Source of the DNA: Pseudorhodobacter sp. MZDSW-24AT
Lineage (GTDB): Bacteria; Pseudomonadota; Alphaproteobacteria; Rhodobacterales; Rhodobacteraceae
Direction: 5' to 3'
Length of the DNA: 64,000 nt
Assembly: GCF_002794355.1 (NCBI RefSeq)
Contig: NZ_PGOI01000007.1
Coordinates: 1 to 64,000 of the forward strand
In this document: positions 1 to 9,204 of the stretch, in pieces
Position numbering within the stretch: the first letter of the stretch is position 1
Layout of the letters: each line of letters begins with the position of its first letter
Notes under the pieces: generated by a model
What the model saw: the letters and a program-made list of their open reading frames with translations, nothing else
What the model was told of the DNA's origin: nothing
The model's database searches: none
Made by a program: the position numbers and the translations under genes

Positions 1-270
1 AAATGGAACCAAATCCCCAAAAACAACCTTATCCACAGACTCAGCCGCACTCCCCCAACTCGAACCCGAGGGCAAAGGCAGACGTGACCTTAGGGAAGCC
101 CGCCATCGCCCCGCCCCGCAGGGTTCGGATGCGGGAATCGCACCGCCGCACGGGCCCGCGCCGAGGCCGCCCCCGCTCGTCGCCAGTGCTGCCGTTTCCC
201 CTGCGCGGGCGGCTCCCGGCCTAAAGACCGCCGCCCCCCGCACGTCCCAAGCCTGACAGCCTTTATTCTC
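1..270. other. Non-coding left edge, downstream of kdpE
   Basis: No convincing gene is seen here. Short open frames in this stretch are Pro/Arg-rich low-complexity translations without a ribosome binding site. A perfect DnaA-box 9-mer (TTATCCACA) lies at 29-37, but it is single. GC-rich inverted segments around 208-235, just past the kdpE stop, could form a weak terminator for the leftward kdp operon, but no clear T-tract follows. Confidence 0.4.
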
Positions 271-972
271 TTACATGTCGGCCAGGCGGTAACCGACCCC
301 CGGTTCGGTAAAGATGAATCGCGGGTCTGTCGCATCATCCCCAAGCTTCTGCCGAAGCTGCCGGATGTAGACGCGCAGATACTGGCTGTCATCGATATGG
401 GCAGGCCCCCAAAGCGCGCTCAGAATCATGCCCTGCGTCACAAGGCGGCCGCGATGGCTGGCCAGCATCCACAACAGATCAAACTCGCGCCGCGTCAGGT
501 GCAGCGGGCGCCCGGCAAGACTGGCACAATGGCGGGCGGCGTCGATCTGCAAAGGTCCGATGGTCACCACCGCCTCTGGCACGTCGGTCGCGCGGTCCCG
601 CAGCAGGCCGCGCACACGGGCAAGGAATTCCTTGATGCCGAACGGTTTGACCACATAATCCTGCGCGCCCGCGTCCAGCGCCTCCACCTTGCCCGCCTCA
701 TCCGCCCGCACCGACAGGATCAGAACCGGAACCGCGCTCCATCCACGGATGTCTTTCAGAACCTGCACCCCATCAGCATCCGGCAGGCCCAGATCCAGAA
801 CCACCAAGGCCGGGTTTTCCCGTGCGGTGGCGCTGATGCCTTCGCGCGCCGTTGCGGCTTCGGACACGGCATAGCCTTCTGCCTCCAGCGCCACCCGCAA
901 AAAGCGGCGGATCGGGGCTTCGTCATCGACAATCAGGATGCGGGCGGGCAGGATGCGGGCTGGGGCACTCAT
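271..972 (-). CDS. kdpE: KdpE, OmpR-family response regulator of the Kdp K+ system
   Basis: Cytoplasmic response regulator of 233 residues that activates kdpFABC when K+ or turgor is limiting. The receiver domain has the acidic pair D16-D17, the predicted phosphoacceptor D60 in VVLDLGLPDADG and the conserved Lys in a YVVKPFG motif. The C-terminal half is a winged-helix OmpR/PhoB DNA-binding domain (LTRREFDLLWMLA...GVGYRLADM). The start codon overlaps the kdpD stop by 4 nt, so the two are translationally coupled. It is the last gene of the leftward kdp operon. Length and domain order are normal for KdpE. Confidence 0.96.
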   Translation of the reverse strand: MSAPARILPARILIVDDEAPIRRFLRVALEAEGYAVSEAATAREGISATARENPALVVLDLGLPDADGVQVLKDIRGWSAVPVLILSVRADEAGKVEALDAGAQDYVVKPFGIKEFLARVRGLLRDRATDVPEAVVTIGPLQIDAARHCASLAGRPLHLTRREFDLLWMLASHRGRLVTQGMILSALWGPAHIDDSQYLRVYIRQLRQKLGDDATDPRFIFTEPGVGYRLADM

Positions 973-3641
973 GGCTCGACAGGGGCAGAACAGGGCAATG
1001 ACACGACAATACGGGTGCCGCTCCCATCCGGCCAGCCTGCTTCGGCGCGGATCGTGCCGCCCATCGCCTCGACAAGTCCTTTGCAGATCGCCAAGCCCAG
1101 CCCTGTGCCTGCGCGCTGCCTGTCCCCCCCGGCGACGCGAAAGAACATGTCAAACACGCGGGGCAGATCCTCACGCGGGATGCCCGGCCCTTGGTCAAGG
1201 ATCGACAGGTCAATGACATCCTGCCGGGCAACCGCCGCCACCTTAATCTCGGTGTCGGCGGGCGCATATTTCCCCGCATTGTCCAGAATGTTGACCAGAA
1301 CCTGTTCCAGCAACACGCCATCGGCCAAGATCGTTGGCAGATCATCCGGCACCTCCACCAAAAGACGATGCGTCCGCAGCACAGATCTCATCCGTTGCCG
1401 CGCCGAACCCACAACCTCGGCCAGATCCACCGCCTCTCTTCGGGGCCGTAGCGCGCCGTGACCGAGCCGGGTCATGTCGAGCAGGTTCTGCACATAGCGA
1501 TCCAGCCGCTCGCCTTCTTCGCGGATGTTCTCGGCCAGATCGCGGCGCGCCACAGCCGGAAGGTCAGATTCGGCAAGACTCCCCGCCGCCCCAATGATCG
1601 TGACCAGCGGCGTTCTCAGGTCGTGGCTGACGGAATTCAGCAGGGCGGTGCGCAAGCGTTCGGTTTCTGTCGCAAGCTGTGTCGCGGCCAGATCTTCGGT
1701 CAGGCGCAGCCGCTCCAAGGCAAGGGCGATCTGGTCGATCAAGGCATCCAGCAGCCGCCGATCCGTGCGGGCAAGCTGACGGTCATCGGCATGGGCAATC
1801 CCCAGCACGCCCAGCTTTCGCTCCCCCGCGACCAAAGGCAGGAACAGCCAGCGCGCCATGGGAAGCGTGTGAGACCCCCGTCCGGCAGGTTCGGCTTTGT
1901 CCCAGGCAAATTGCGCGGCCGATTGGTCACGCACATCCAACTGGTCCTCGGGCGGAAACCCTCCCACCACGCTCAGCCCCCCCTCGCGCGGCATCAGCAG
2001 CACCGCTTCGCAGCGGAGTGTTGTCGCAACATGGCTGACCGAGGCCCAGATCACATCATCCGCTGTGGCCGCCGACGCCACCCGGCGGCTGAAATCATAA
2101 AGCTTGTTGGTGCGGTCGGCGATGGCGGCCTGCGCCTCCACCCGCGCGCGCAGGCGCGCCGCCAGATTGCCAGTGACCAGTGAGGCCGCCAGAAACAGGC
2201 CCAGTGTCAGGAGTTCGCCTTGCCGAGTGACATGGAAGGTGTAACGCGGATGGGTAAACAGGAAATTATAGGCCAGAAATCCCAGCACCGCCGTCGCCAT
2301 GGCGGGGCCAAGGCCGCGTCGGCTGGCCACAATCACCACCGCCGTCATATAGATCACGGACAGGCTGGCGATGGGAAACAACTGCTCGGCGGCCCATGAA
2401 AAAGCCGAGGCGGCCAGAACCGCCAAAACCGCTTCGGCCCAAGCCTTCGGCTCGGCAGACCAAGGCTGCGCCTGCCAGCGGTGCGGGGACGGCTTTTCTT
2501 CAGAGGACGAGGCCACGGTAATCTCGAACGCGCCTGCCTTTTGCAAAAGGTTGGCCGCCACATCCTCGGTCGTTAGCCGTCGCCAAAGGGGCCTCGCGCG
2601 TGCCCGGCCAATCACAATGCGTCGCACGTTGCGGTCACGGGCATAGGTCAGGATCGCATCGGCCACATCATGCTCGGCTTCCAGCGTGGCGAGTTCCGCG
2701 CCCAGCCGTTCGGCCAGCCGCAAACTTCCGGCCAGACGGTCCTTGTCCGCCTCGGGCAAGGATTCCATTCGGGCAGAGGCCACGTTCACGGCAATCCACT
2801 CGGCACGGGCGCGGTCGGCGCTGCGCTTTGCCACGCGAATGGCTTCCCGCGCGGCCGGGCTTTCGTTGATGCAGACCAGAATGCGTTCCTGAGTGGGCCA
2901 AGGCCCGGCGATGGCATTGGCGGCCATGTGTTCGCGCAATTGCGCGTCAACGCGGTCTGCCGCCGCCCGCATCGCCAGTTCGCGCAAGGCGGTCAGATTG
3001 CCCTTGACGAAAAACGACGTGAGCGCGCGGGCCGCCTGATCCGCCGGGTAAATCTTGCCTTGCCTCAGCCGCGCCAGCAGCTCATCCGGGGGCAGATCGA
3101 TCAACTCGATCTCATCCGCCAGTTCCAGCACGCCATCCGGAACGGTCTCGCGCACGCGGACGCCCGTGATCCGCGCGACCGTTTCGTTCAACGTTTCGAT
3201 GTGCTGGATGTTCAGCGTGGTGGTGACGTCAATTCCCGCCGCCAGCACCTCTTCGACATCCTGCCAGCGTTTTTCGTGGCGGCTTCCGTCGGCATTGGTG
3301 TGGGCCAGCTCGTCGATCAGGGCAAGCTGTGGACGACGCGCCAGAAGCCCGTCCAGATCCATCTCGGTCAAGGCCCTGCCCCGGTGGATCATCGCCTTGC
3401 GGGCAAGCTGCGGCAAGCCTGCCAGCTTGGCCTGCGTCTCGGCCCGACCGTGGGTTTCGATCAAGGCGGCCACCACATCGACGCCTTCCATGCGCTTGCG
3501 ATGCGCGTCATCCAGCATCGCCCATGTCTTGCCAACACCGGGGGCCGCCCCCAGAAAGATCTTGAGCCGACCCCGCCCCTCACGCGCGGCTTGGGTCAAA
3601 AGCGCATCGGGCGAAGGGCGGATGTCGGCGTCTGGGGTCAT
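969..3641 (-). CDS. kdpD: KdpD, K+-sensing histidine kinase
   Basis: Membrane sensor kinase of 890 residues, full length for the family. The N-terminal KdpD domain carries a Walker A motif GAAPGVGKT (about residues 31-39), followed by a universal-stress-protein-like domain, a four-helix membrane segment (about 400-500), a GAF-like domain, the HisKA dimerisation helix with phospho-acceptor H673 in SVSHDLRTP, and a HATPase domain ending in GTGLGLAICKGLVEAMGG. It phosphorylates and dephosphorylates KdpE. The start overlaps the kdpC stop by 4 nt and the stop overlaps kdpE, so the whole set reads as one operon kdpF-A-B-C-D-E. Confidence 0.96.
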   Translation of the reverse strand: MTPDADIRPSPDALLTQAAREGRGRLKIFLGAAPGVGKTWAMLDDAHRKRMEGVDVVAALIETHGRAETQAKLAGLPQLARKAMIHRGRALTEMDLDGLLARRPQLALIDELAHTNADGSRHEKRWQDVEEVLAAGIDVTTTLNIQHIETLNETVARITGVRVRETVPDGVLELADEIELIDLPPDELLARLRQGKIYPADQAARALTSFFVKGNLTALRELAMRAAADRVDAQLREHMAANAIAGPWPTQERILVCINESPAAREAIRVAKRSADRARAEWIAVNVASARMESLPEADKDRLAGSLRLAERLGAELATLEAEHDVADAILTYARDRNVRRIVIGRARARPLWRRLTTEDVAANLLQKAGAFEITVASSSEEKPSPHRWQAQPWSAEPKAWAEAVLAVLAASAFSWAAEQLFPIASLSVIYMTAVVIVASRRGLGPAMATAVLGFLAYNFLFTHPRYTFHVTRQGELLTLGLFLAASLVTGNLAARLRARVEAQAAIADRTNKLYDFSRRVASAATADDVIWASVSHVATTLRCEAVLLMPREGGLSVVGGFPPEDQLDVRDQSAAQFAWDKAEPAGRGSHTLPMARWLFLPLVAGERKLGVLGIAHADDRQLARTDRRLLDALIDQIALALERLRLTEDLAATQLATETERLRTALLNSVSHDLRTPLVTIIGAAGSLAESDLPAVARRDLAENIREEGERLDRYVQNLLDMTRLGHGALRPRREAVDLAEVVGSARQRMRSVLRTHRLLVEVPDDLPTILADGVLLEQVLVNILDNAGKYAPADTEIKVAAVARQDVIDLSILDQGPGIPREDLPRVFDMFFRVAGGDRQRAGTGLGLAICKGLVEAMGGTIRAEAGWPDGSGTRIVVSLPCSAPVEP

Positions 3642-4231
3642 TCGGTCATCTCTCCGGTGGGCGCAGCGGGCGCCATCGGAAAGGCCGCGTCAAGGGCGAT
3701 GTTGGTCAAAAGCACGTTCACCCGCGCTTCGCCATAAAGCCCGAACAAAGGCCGCTCGACAGCCGCTGCGATCACCGCCGTGATCTCCTGCGGCGCCACG
3801 GCGCGCGCCGCCGCAATGCGGGCAGTTTGGGCGCGGGCATTTTGCACGCTGATATGCGGGTCCAACCCCGAGCCAGAGGCGGTGACCGCGTCAATCGGCG
3901 CTGGACTGCCGTTTTCCGCCTCATAGGCCACGCGGCGTGCCGCCACATCGGCGATCAACGCCGCCGATGTGGGGCCAAGGTTGGAGGCGCCTGTTCCGGC
4001 AGCATTCCAGTCACTGGCCGACGGGCGAGGGTGAAGATAGGCGGCGGCCGTGAAGGGCTGCGCGATCATCGCCGCGCCAACCAGCCGACCATCGTTTTCG
4101 ATCAGACTGCCATTTGCCTCCGTCGGAAACAGCGCCTGCGCCAGCCCGGTCATGGCAAAAGGATAGGCCAGCCCGGTCAGCAGCGTGAACAGCACCATCA
4201 TCGACAGCGCGGGGCGAAGATAGGTCAACAT
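3638..4231 (-). CDS. kdpC: KdpC, K+-transporting ATPase subunit C
   Basis: 197-residue subunit that stabilises the KdpA-KdpB complex and raises nucleotide affinity. It has one N-terminal transmembrane helix (about residues 8-30), then a periplasmic domain with typical KdpC stretches such as QPFTAAAYLHPRPSASDWNAAGTGASNLGP and DPHISVQNARAQTARIAAAR. It lies 11 nt downstream of kdpB and overlaps kdpD by 4 nt. Nothing is missing relative to the family. Confidence 0.95.
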   Translation of the reverse strand: MLTYLRPALSMMVLFTLLTGLAYPFAMTGLAQALFPTEANGSLIENDGRLVGAAMIAQPFTAAAYLHPRPSASDWNAAGTGASNLGPTSAALIADVAARRVAYEAENGSPAPIDAVTASGSGLDPHISVQNARAQTARIAAARAVAPQEITAVIAAAVERPLFGLYGEARVNVLLTNIALDAAFPMAPAAPTGEMTE

Positions 4232-4242
4232 CGGGTCTCTCC

Positions 4243-6279
4243 TTAAGCCAGATTCAGCGCGACCAGCGCCATATCGATTGCCTTGATGCCGACGAACGGC
4301 ACGATCAGCCCGCCCAAGCCGTAAACCAGCAGATTGCGCCGCAGCAACGCCGCTGCCGAGGACGGGCGATAGGCCACCCCCCGCAGCGCCAACGGCACCA
4401 GCGCCACAAGGATCAGCGCGTTGAAGATCACTGCCGACAGGATGGCCGAGGTGGGCGAGGCCAACCCCATGATGTTCAGCACGCCAAGCCCCGGATAGGC
4501 CGCCACAAAGATGGCGGGCAGGATCGCGAAGTATTTCGCCACATCATTGGCGATGCTGAAGGTGGTCAGCGCGCCGCGCGAGATCAGCAGTTGTTTGCCC
4601 ACCATCACCACCTCGATCAGCTTGGTCGGGTCGCTGTCCAGATCAATCAGGTTCGCCGCCTCTTTCGCCGCCGGGGTGCCCGCATTCATCGCAACACCCA
4701 CATCAGCCTGCGCAAGGGCTGGCGCGTCGTTCGACCCATCCCCGCACATCGCCACCAGCCGCCCGCCCGCCTGTTCGCGGCGGATCAGGTCCAGTTTCAT
4801 TTCCGGCGTGGCTTCGGCCAGAAAGTCATCCACCCCCGCCTCAGCCGCAATCGCGGCGGCGGTCAGCGGGTTATCGCCCGTGATCATCACGGTGCGGATT
4901 CCCATGGCCCGCAATTCGGCGAAACGCTCCCGCACGCCCGGTTTCACGATGTCCTTCAGATGCACCGCGCCCAAGATCTGGTCGCCTTCGGCCACCAAAA
5001 GCGGCGTGCCCCCCGACCGCGCGATGGCCTCCACCTGCGCCGCCAGCGCGCCGGGCGGGGTCTTTCCAGTCAGGCGGATCACCGCATCGGTCGCGCCTTT
5101 GCGCAACCGACGCCCCTCGGGCAGATCCAGCCCGGAAAGCCGGGTCTGCGCGGTAAAGGCCACCGCCTCCGCCCCCGCAGGCAGTGCTGGAACCGACCCC
5201 AAGGCCTCGCGCGCCTTGTCCACGATGGATTTGCCTTCCGGCGTTTCATCCGCCAGCGAGGCCAGCGCCGCCGCCTCGGCCAGACGCCGCAGATCCACCC
5301 CCGGCGCCGGGATCAGCGCATCCGCCATCCGGTTGCCAAAGGTTATGGTGCCGGTCTTGTCGAGCAAAAGTGTGTCCACATCCCCCGCAGCCTCCACCGC
5401 GCGCCCCGATTTCGCGATGACATTGGCCTTCACCAGCCTGTCCATCCCGGCAATGCCAATGGCCGACAGCAGGCCCCCGATGGTGGTCGGGATCAGCGTC
5501 ACAAACAGCGCGCCCAGCACGATCACCGGGATCGTCGCCCCCGAATAGCTGGCAAAGGCGGGCAGCGTCACGACGACGAACAGGAAGATCAGCGTCAGAC
5601 CGACCAGCAGGATGTTCAGCGCGATCTCGCTCGGGGTCTTCTGCCGCTCCGCCCCTTCGACCAGCGCGATCATGCGGTCCAGAAAGCTTTTTCCCGGCTC
5701 GGCAGTCACCTTGATCACCAGCCAATCCGACACCACCGTGGTGCCACCAGTGACCGAAGACCGGTCCCCCCCGGCTTCACGGATCACCGGCGCGGATTCG
5801 CCTGTGATCGCGCTTTCATTGACCGAAGCCACCCCGCGCACCGCCTCACCATCGGTGGGGATAATCTCCCCCGCCGCGACATAGACGATCTGGCCGGGTT
5901 TGAGCGCGGTCGAGACCGTCTCAACCCCCGTGCCCGGATCAGCCTCCACCCCCGGCAAAACCCGCACCCGGGTTTCGGATTTGGTGGCCCGCAGTGTGTC
6001 GGCACGCGCGCGGCCCCGGCCTTCGGCCAGCGCTTCGGCAAAATTGGCAAACAGCACGCAAAGCCAAAGCCATGCGGAAATGTGCAGCGCCGTGCCGGCG
6101 CCGCTCGCTCCGCCCAGCAGATCGCGCAGACCCAGCACCGTGGTCATCGCGGCGACAACGGCGGTGACGAACATCACCGGATTGCGCCACAGCGCCCTCG
6201 GGTCAAGCTTCACCACGCTTTGGCGGATCGCTGCCCTGTAAAGGCCACCCGGGGCCGTCAGCTTGTCAGGATGTGACAT
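4243..6279 (-). CDS. kdpB: KdpB, P-type K+-transporting ATPase catalytic subunit
   Basis: 678-residue catalytic subunit of the K+ pump, which couples ATP hydrolysis to K+ transfer through KdpA. The phosphorylated Asp is D307 in [10 protein letters not shown], the same position as in E. coli KdpB. The TGES actuator motif ([12 protein letters not shown]) and the hinge [16 protein letters not shown] are intact. I chose the ATG at 6277-6279 ([10 protein letters not shown]) because the open frame continues upstream only through kdpA coding sequence in another frame and gives a non-KdpB translation. It starts 11 nt after the kdpA stop. Confidence 0.95.
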   Translation of the reverse strand: MSHPDKLTAPGGLYRAAIRQSVVKLDPRALWRNPVMFVTAVVAAMTTVLGLRDLLGGASGAGTALHISAWLWLCVLFANFAEALAEGRGRARADTLRATKSETRVRVLPGVEADPGTGVETVSTALKPGQIVYVAAGEIIPTDGEAVRGVASVNESAITGESAPVIREAGGDRSSVTGGTTVVSDWLVIKVTAEPGKSFLDRMIALVEGAERQKTPSEIALNILLVGLTLIFLFVVVTLPAFASYSGATIPVIVLGALFVTLIPTTIGGLLSAIGIAGMDRLVKANVIAKSGRAVEAAGDVDTLLLDKTGTITFGNRMADALIPAPGVDLRRLAEAAALASLADETPEGKSIVDKAREALGSVPALPAGAEAVAFTAQTRLSGLDLPEGRRLRKGATDAVIRLTGKTPPGALAAQVEAIARSGGTPLLVAEGDQILGAVHLKDIVKPGVRERFAELRAMGIRTVMITGDNPLTAAAIAAEAGVDDFLAEATPEMKLDLIRREQAGGRLVAMCGDGSNDAPALAQADVGVAMNAGTPAAKEAANLIDLDSDPTKLIEVVMVGKQLLISRGALTTFSIANDVAKYFAILPAIFVAAYPGLGVLNIMGLASPTSAILSAVIFNALILVALVPLALRGVAYRPSSAAALLRRNLLVYGLGGLIVPFVGIKAIDMALVALNLA

Positions 6280-6290
6280 GGAAAATCCCC

Positions 6291-7964
6291 TCAAAAGGTC
6301 TGCCCGGCCGCCCGTGCGGTTTCTTCCGCAAGCGGCCCAAGGGCGAGGACGGGAAAAAAGGTCAGCGCGCCAAGGATCAGCACGGTGAGGATCAGCAGGG
6401 TCACGAACAGCGGCCCATGCGTCGGAAAGGTGCCGCTGGTGACGGGCGATGGCGTCTTCCGGATCATCGATCCGGCAATCGCCAGCATCGGCAGGATGAT
6501 CGCATAGCGGCCCAAAAGCATGATCACGCCCAGCGCCGTGGTGTGCCACGTCAGCCCTGCCCCAAAGCCGCCAAAGGCCGAGCCATTGTTGCCGGTGGCA
6601 CTCGCATAGGCATAGAGGATTTCGCTCATCCCATGCGGTCCGGCATCCTGCACGGCCTCCAGCGCAGAGGGCACCGTGGCGGCAAGCGCGCCCCCCACCA
6701 GAATACCCAAGGGCATCGACAGAAAAGCCAGCACCGCCAGCGTGACCTCGCGCCCTTCGATCTTGCGGCCAAGGTATTCGGGCGTGCGCCCCACCATCAG
6801 CCCGGCCAGAAACACCGCCAGCACCACATACAGCAGCATGCCATACAGGCCCGCGCCGACGCCGCCAAAGATCACCTCGCCGATGGCCATGTTGATCAGC
6901 ATGACCAGCCCCGACAGCGGCAGGAAACTGTCATGCATCGCATTGACCGATCCGTTGGAGGCGGCGGTGGTCGACGCTGCCCACAGCGCCGACAGCATCG
7001 CGCCAAAGCGCTGCTCCTTGCCTTCCATGTTCGCGCCCTGCCCCAGCGCGGGATTGCCCGCCACTTCGGCCAAGTGAATCACCGACAGACCCGCCACGAA
7101 CAAAACCGCCATCGCGGCAAAAATCGCCCAGCCTTGGCGGCGATCTCCCGCCATGCGGCCGAACAGAAAGCAAAATGCCACCGGGATCAGCAGGATCGAC
7201 AGGCTTTGCGCCATATTCGACGCCAGTGTCGGGTTTTCAAACGGATGCGCCGAGTTCACCCCGAAAAAGCCGCCGCCATTGGTGCCCAACTGCTTGATGG
7301 CAATTTGCGCCGCCGCCGGGCCCCGCGCGATGATCTGCTCTTGCCCTTCCAGCCCGGTCACGGTGACGGCGCCCAGCAGCGTTTGCGGCACGCCTTGCGC
7401 CGCCAGAAACAGGCCCAGACCGACCGACAGCGGCAACAAGATCCACAGGACAGACCGCGTCAGATCCTGCCAGAAATTGCCCAGGGTGGTGCCTTTGGCC
7501 GACACAAAGCCCCGGATGACGGCAACGCCCACCGCCATCCCCGTGCCCGCGCTAACAAAGTTCTGCACCGTCAGCCCGGCCATCTGCGCAAGGTAGGACA
7601 GCTGCGCCTCACCCGAATAGGCCTGCCAATTGGTGTTGGTCACAAAACTGACGGCCGTGTTAAACGCCAGATCCGGCGCCATCGCCGCGATGCCATCCGG
7701 GTTCAGCGGCAGCGCACCTTGCAGCCTCAGGATGGCGTAAAGACTCAGAAAGCCCGCAAGGTTGAACGCCAGCACCGCCAGCCCGTAAGACAGCGCTGTC
7801 ATCCCCCGGTCAGGCTGCGTGCCGGTCGCGCGGAAGACCAAACCTTCAAGGCGCTGCAAACCGGCGGGCAAAGCCCCGGCGTAAACGCGGGTCATCCAAA
7901 GCGCTAGCACCCAAGCCGCGCCCACAAGCGCGGCAAGATACAGACCATAAGCCAGAAATGTCAT
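6291..7964 (-). CDS. kdpA: KdpA, K+-binding channel-like subunit
   Basis: 557-residue polytopic membrane protein, a superfamily-of-K+-transporters-like subunit that provides the selectivity filter and the K+ path. About ten transmembrane helices are evident. Filter-like segments include [36 protein letters not shown] and NNGSAFGGF, typical of KdpA. It follows kdpF by 12 nt and precedes kdpB by 11 nt. Length and motifs are canonical. Confidence 0.96.
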   Translation of the reverse strand: MTFLAYGLYLAALVGAAWVLALWMTRVYAGALPAGLQRLEGLVFRATGTQPDRGMTALSYGLAVLAFNLAGFLSLYAILRLQGALPLNPDGIAAMAPDLAFNTAVSFVTNTNWQAYSGEAQLSYLAQMAGLTVQNFVSAGTGMAVGVAVIRGFVSAKGTTLGNFWQDLTRSVLWILLPLSVGLGLFLAAQGVPQTLLGAVTVTGLEGQEQIIARGPAAAQIAIKQLGTNGGGFFGVNSAHPFENPTLASNMAQSLSILLIPVAFCFLFGRMAGDRRQGWAIFAAMAVLFVAGLSVIHLAEVAGNPALGQGANMEGKEQRFGAMLSALWAASTTAASNGSVNAMHDSFLPLSGLVMLINMAIGEVIFGGVGAGLYGMLLYVVLAVFLAGLMVGRTPEYLGRKIEGREVTLAVLAFLSMPLGILVGGALAATVPSALEAVQDAGPHGMSEILYAYASATGNNGSAFGGFGAGLTWHTTALGVIMLLGRYAIILPMLAIAGSMIRKTPSPVTSGTFPTHGPLFVTLLILTVLILGALTFFPVLALGPLAEETARAAGQTF

Positions 7965-7976
7965 CTCCCGACCCTC

Positions 7977-8063
7977 TCAAAACCGGTCCGGGCGCAAAAG
8001 CACCATGGCCAGATAGACAAAAAGGCTGGCCGCAACACCCAGACCCAACATCAGATCGAACAT
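7977..8063 (-). CDS. kdpF: KdpF, small membrane subunit
   Basis: 28-residue single-pass membrane peptide (MFDLMLGLGVAASLFVYL, ending LLRPDRF). It has the KdpF pattern of one hydrophobic helix followed by a short basic tail with a P-(D/E)-(R/K)-F end. KdpF stabilises the KdpABC complex in the lipid phase. It is directly upstream of kdpA (12 nt). An AGGGAGGGTGTG stretch just upstream of its ATG serves as ribosome binding site. Confidence 0.85.
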   Translation of the reverse strand: MFDLMLGLGVAASLFVYLAMVLLRPDRF

Positions 8064-8073
8064 CACACCCTCC

Positions 8074-8157
8074 CTAAAGTCGCGCCAAGGCAGGCAAGAT
8101 GCCGGCAAAGGCACCAAACGCGCCGATGCCCAGCGACAGGTAAAGCAGGTCAGCCAT
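8074..8157 (-). CDS. Small membrane peptide upstream of kdpF (27 aa, candidate extra Kdp leader or subunit)
   Basis: An ATG at 8155-8157, preceded 6 nt upstream by a strong Shine-Dalgarno GAAGGAG, opens a 27-codon frame that ends in TAG at 8074-8076. The product begins MADLLYLSLGIGAFGAFAGI and ends LPALARL. It is one hydrophobic helix with a basic end, in the style of KdpF but a different sequence. It lies 10 nt before kdpF and is the first frame of the kdp transcript. I do not know a named family for it. It may be an accessory small subunit or a translated leader peptide. The ribosome binding site and the membrane-helix composition are seen; the role is inference. Confidence 0.5.
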   Translation of the reverse strand: MADLLYLSLGIGAFGAFAGILPALARL

Positions 8158-8199
8158 TTCCAACTCCTTCTGAATGGAGGCCTGTTCTCCGTCATCCCG

Positions 8200-8250
8200 G
8201 CGTAAAGCCGCTATGGCGAAAACCGCCAAACGCGTAAGGGCCGCGTAAAG
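8200..8250 (-). promoter_or_regulatory. Repeated GCGTAA motifs in the kdp/ars divergent region (candidate KdpE box)
   Basis: Three GCGTAA(A/G)G motifs occur at 8200-8207, 8232-8239 and 8243-8250. The last two are exactly 11 bp apart, the direct-repeat spacing used by OmpR/KdpE-family regulators. The stretch is about 40-95 nt upstream of the first kdp small frame. Assignment to KdpE is inference. Confidence 0.3.
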
Positions 8251-8345
8251 ACGGCAGCCGCCCCTGCTTGGGCACAGGCCAGTGCGCTTGGGCTGTCATG
8301 AAACCTTCACTGGACAAAACCGATAAATTCCTAAAATCATGAACT

Positions 8346-9200
8346 ATGGAACAAAGCCGCGCCATTCATGCCTTCGCCACACTCGGTCACCCCGGCCGGA
8401 TGGCGGTTTTTCGTCTTCTGATGCGTTTTGCCCCGCAAGGCGTCCGCCCGACAGAGATCGCCCAAGCGCTTGGGCTCAAGCAAAACACCCTCTCGCACCA
8501 TCTGGCCGATCTCACGGCCTCGGGCCTTGTTCAGGTCACGCGCCGTGGCCGTTCGCTCCTTTACGCCGTGGATCTCGACACCTCCGAGGCCTTGATCGGC
8601 TATCTCGCACTCGATGTCGGCCGCGCCCGCCCCGAGCTTCTTTCTCCCCTGCTTTCCTCGCCAAAGGATACGCTTTCCATGGACCCGACCGCACCCGATC
8701 CCGCCTTTCGCGCCTTGTTCATCTGCTCTGGCAATTCCGCCCGCTCCATCTTCGCCGAGGCGCTGCTGCGCGATCTCGGCAAAGGCAAATTCCGGGCCTT
8801 TTCCGCCGGCACCCGACCGGGCAGCGCTCTAAACCCCTTTGCCTTGGACATCCTGCACCGCAACGGCCATGACGTTGGGGGCCTGCGCGCCAAGCACATC
8901 TCCGAGTTTCAGCGCCCCGACAGCCCGGAGATGGATTTCGTCTTCACCGTGTGTGACACCGCCGCCGCCGAGGAGTGCCCACCATGGCCCGGCCAGCCGA
9001 TCACCGGCCACTGGGGCTTGCCCGACCCGGTGAAAGCCAGCGGCACCGATGCCGAAAAGGCGCTCGTCTTCGCGCAGACCTACGCCGCCTTGCGCCGCCG
9101 CATCACGGCTTTTGTCGAACTGCCCTTCCCCTCACTCACCCGGATCTCCCTGCAATCCCGGGTGGACGCCATCGGCGCCGACGCACAGGAAAAGGCCTGA
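8346..9200 (+). CDS. ArsR-type repressor fused to arsenate reductase (ArsC, LMW-phosphatase type)
   Basis: 284-residue two-domain protein. Residues about 1-95 are an ArsR winged helix (ATLGHPGRMAVFRLLM, then the recognition region LGLKQNTLSHHLADLTASGLV). Residues about 115-270 are a low-molecular-weight phosphatase/arsenate reductase fold with the P-loop CSGNSARS (CX5R) and a late Asp motif in HWGLPDPVKASG. Such fusions are known in alphaproteobacterial ars loci. It probably both represses this operon and reduces arsenate, although reductase activity is not certain because the family also includes pure sensors. There is no clear Shine-Dalgarno before the ATG, so it may be leaderless or weakly translated. 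It is the first gene of an apparent three-gene ars operon. Confidence 0.85.
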   Translation: MEQSRAIHAFATLGHPGRMAVFRLLMRFAPQGVRPTEIAQALGLKQNTLSHHLADLTASGLVQVTRRGRSLLYAVDLDTSEALIGYLALDVGRARPELLSPLLSSPKDTLSMDPTAPDPAFRALFICSGNSARSIFAEALLRDLGKGKFRAFSAGTRPGSALNPFALDILHRNGHDVGGLRAKHISEFQRPDSPEMDFVFTVCDTAAAEECPPWPGQPITGHWGLPDPVKASGTDAEKALVFAQTYAALRRRITAFVELPFPSLTRISLQSRVDAIGADAQEKA

Positions 9201-9204
9201 TCCT

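Noticed and set aside
29-37. Perfect DnaA box TTATCCACA near the left edge, considered as part of an origin
   Set aside because: Only one box is present, with no cluster, no AT-rich unwinding element and no dnaA/dnaN/hemE neighbours.
3-224. 73-codon open frame at the left edge
   Set aside because: Low-complexity Pro/Arg/Ser composition, no ribosome binding site and no recognisable domain.
6280-6549. 90-residue N-terminal extension of KdpB
   Set aside because: The extension is an out-of-frame reading of the kdpA 3' end; the ATG at 6279 places the phosphorylated Asp at 307, as in known KdpB.
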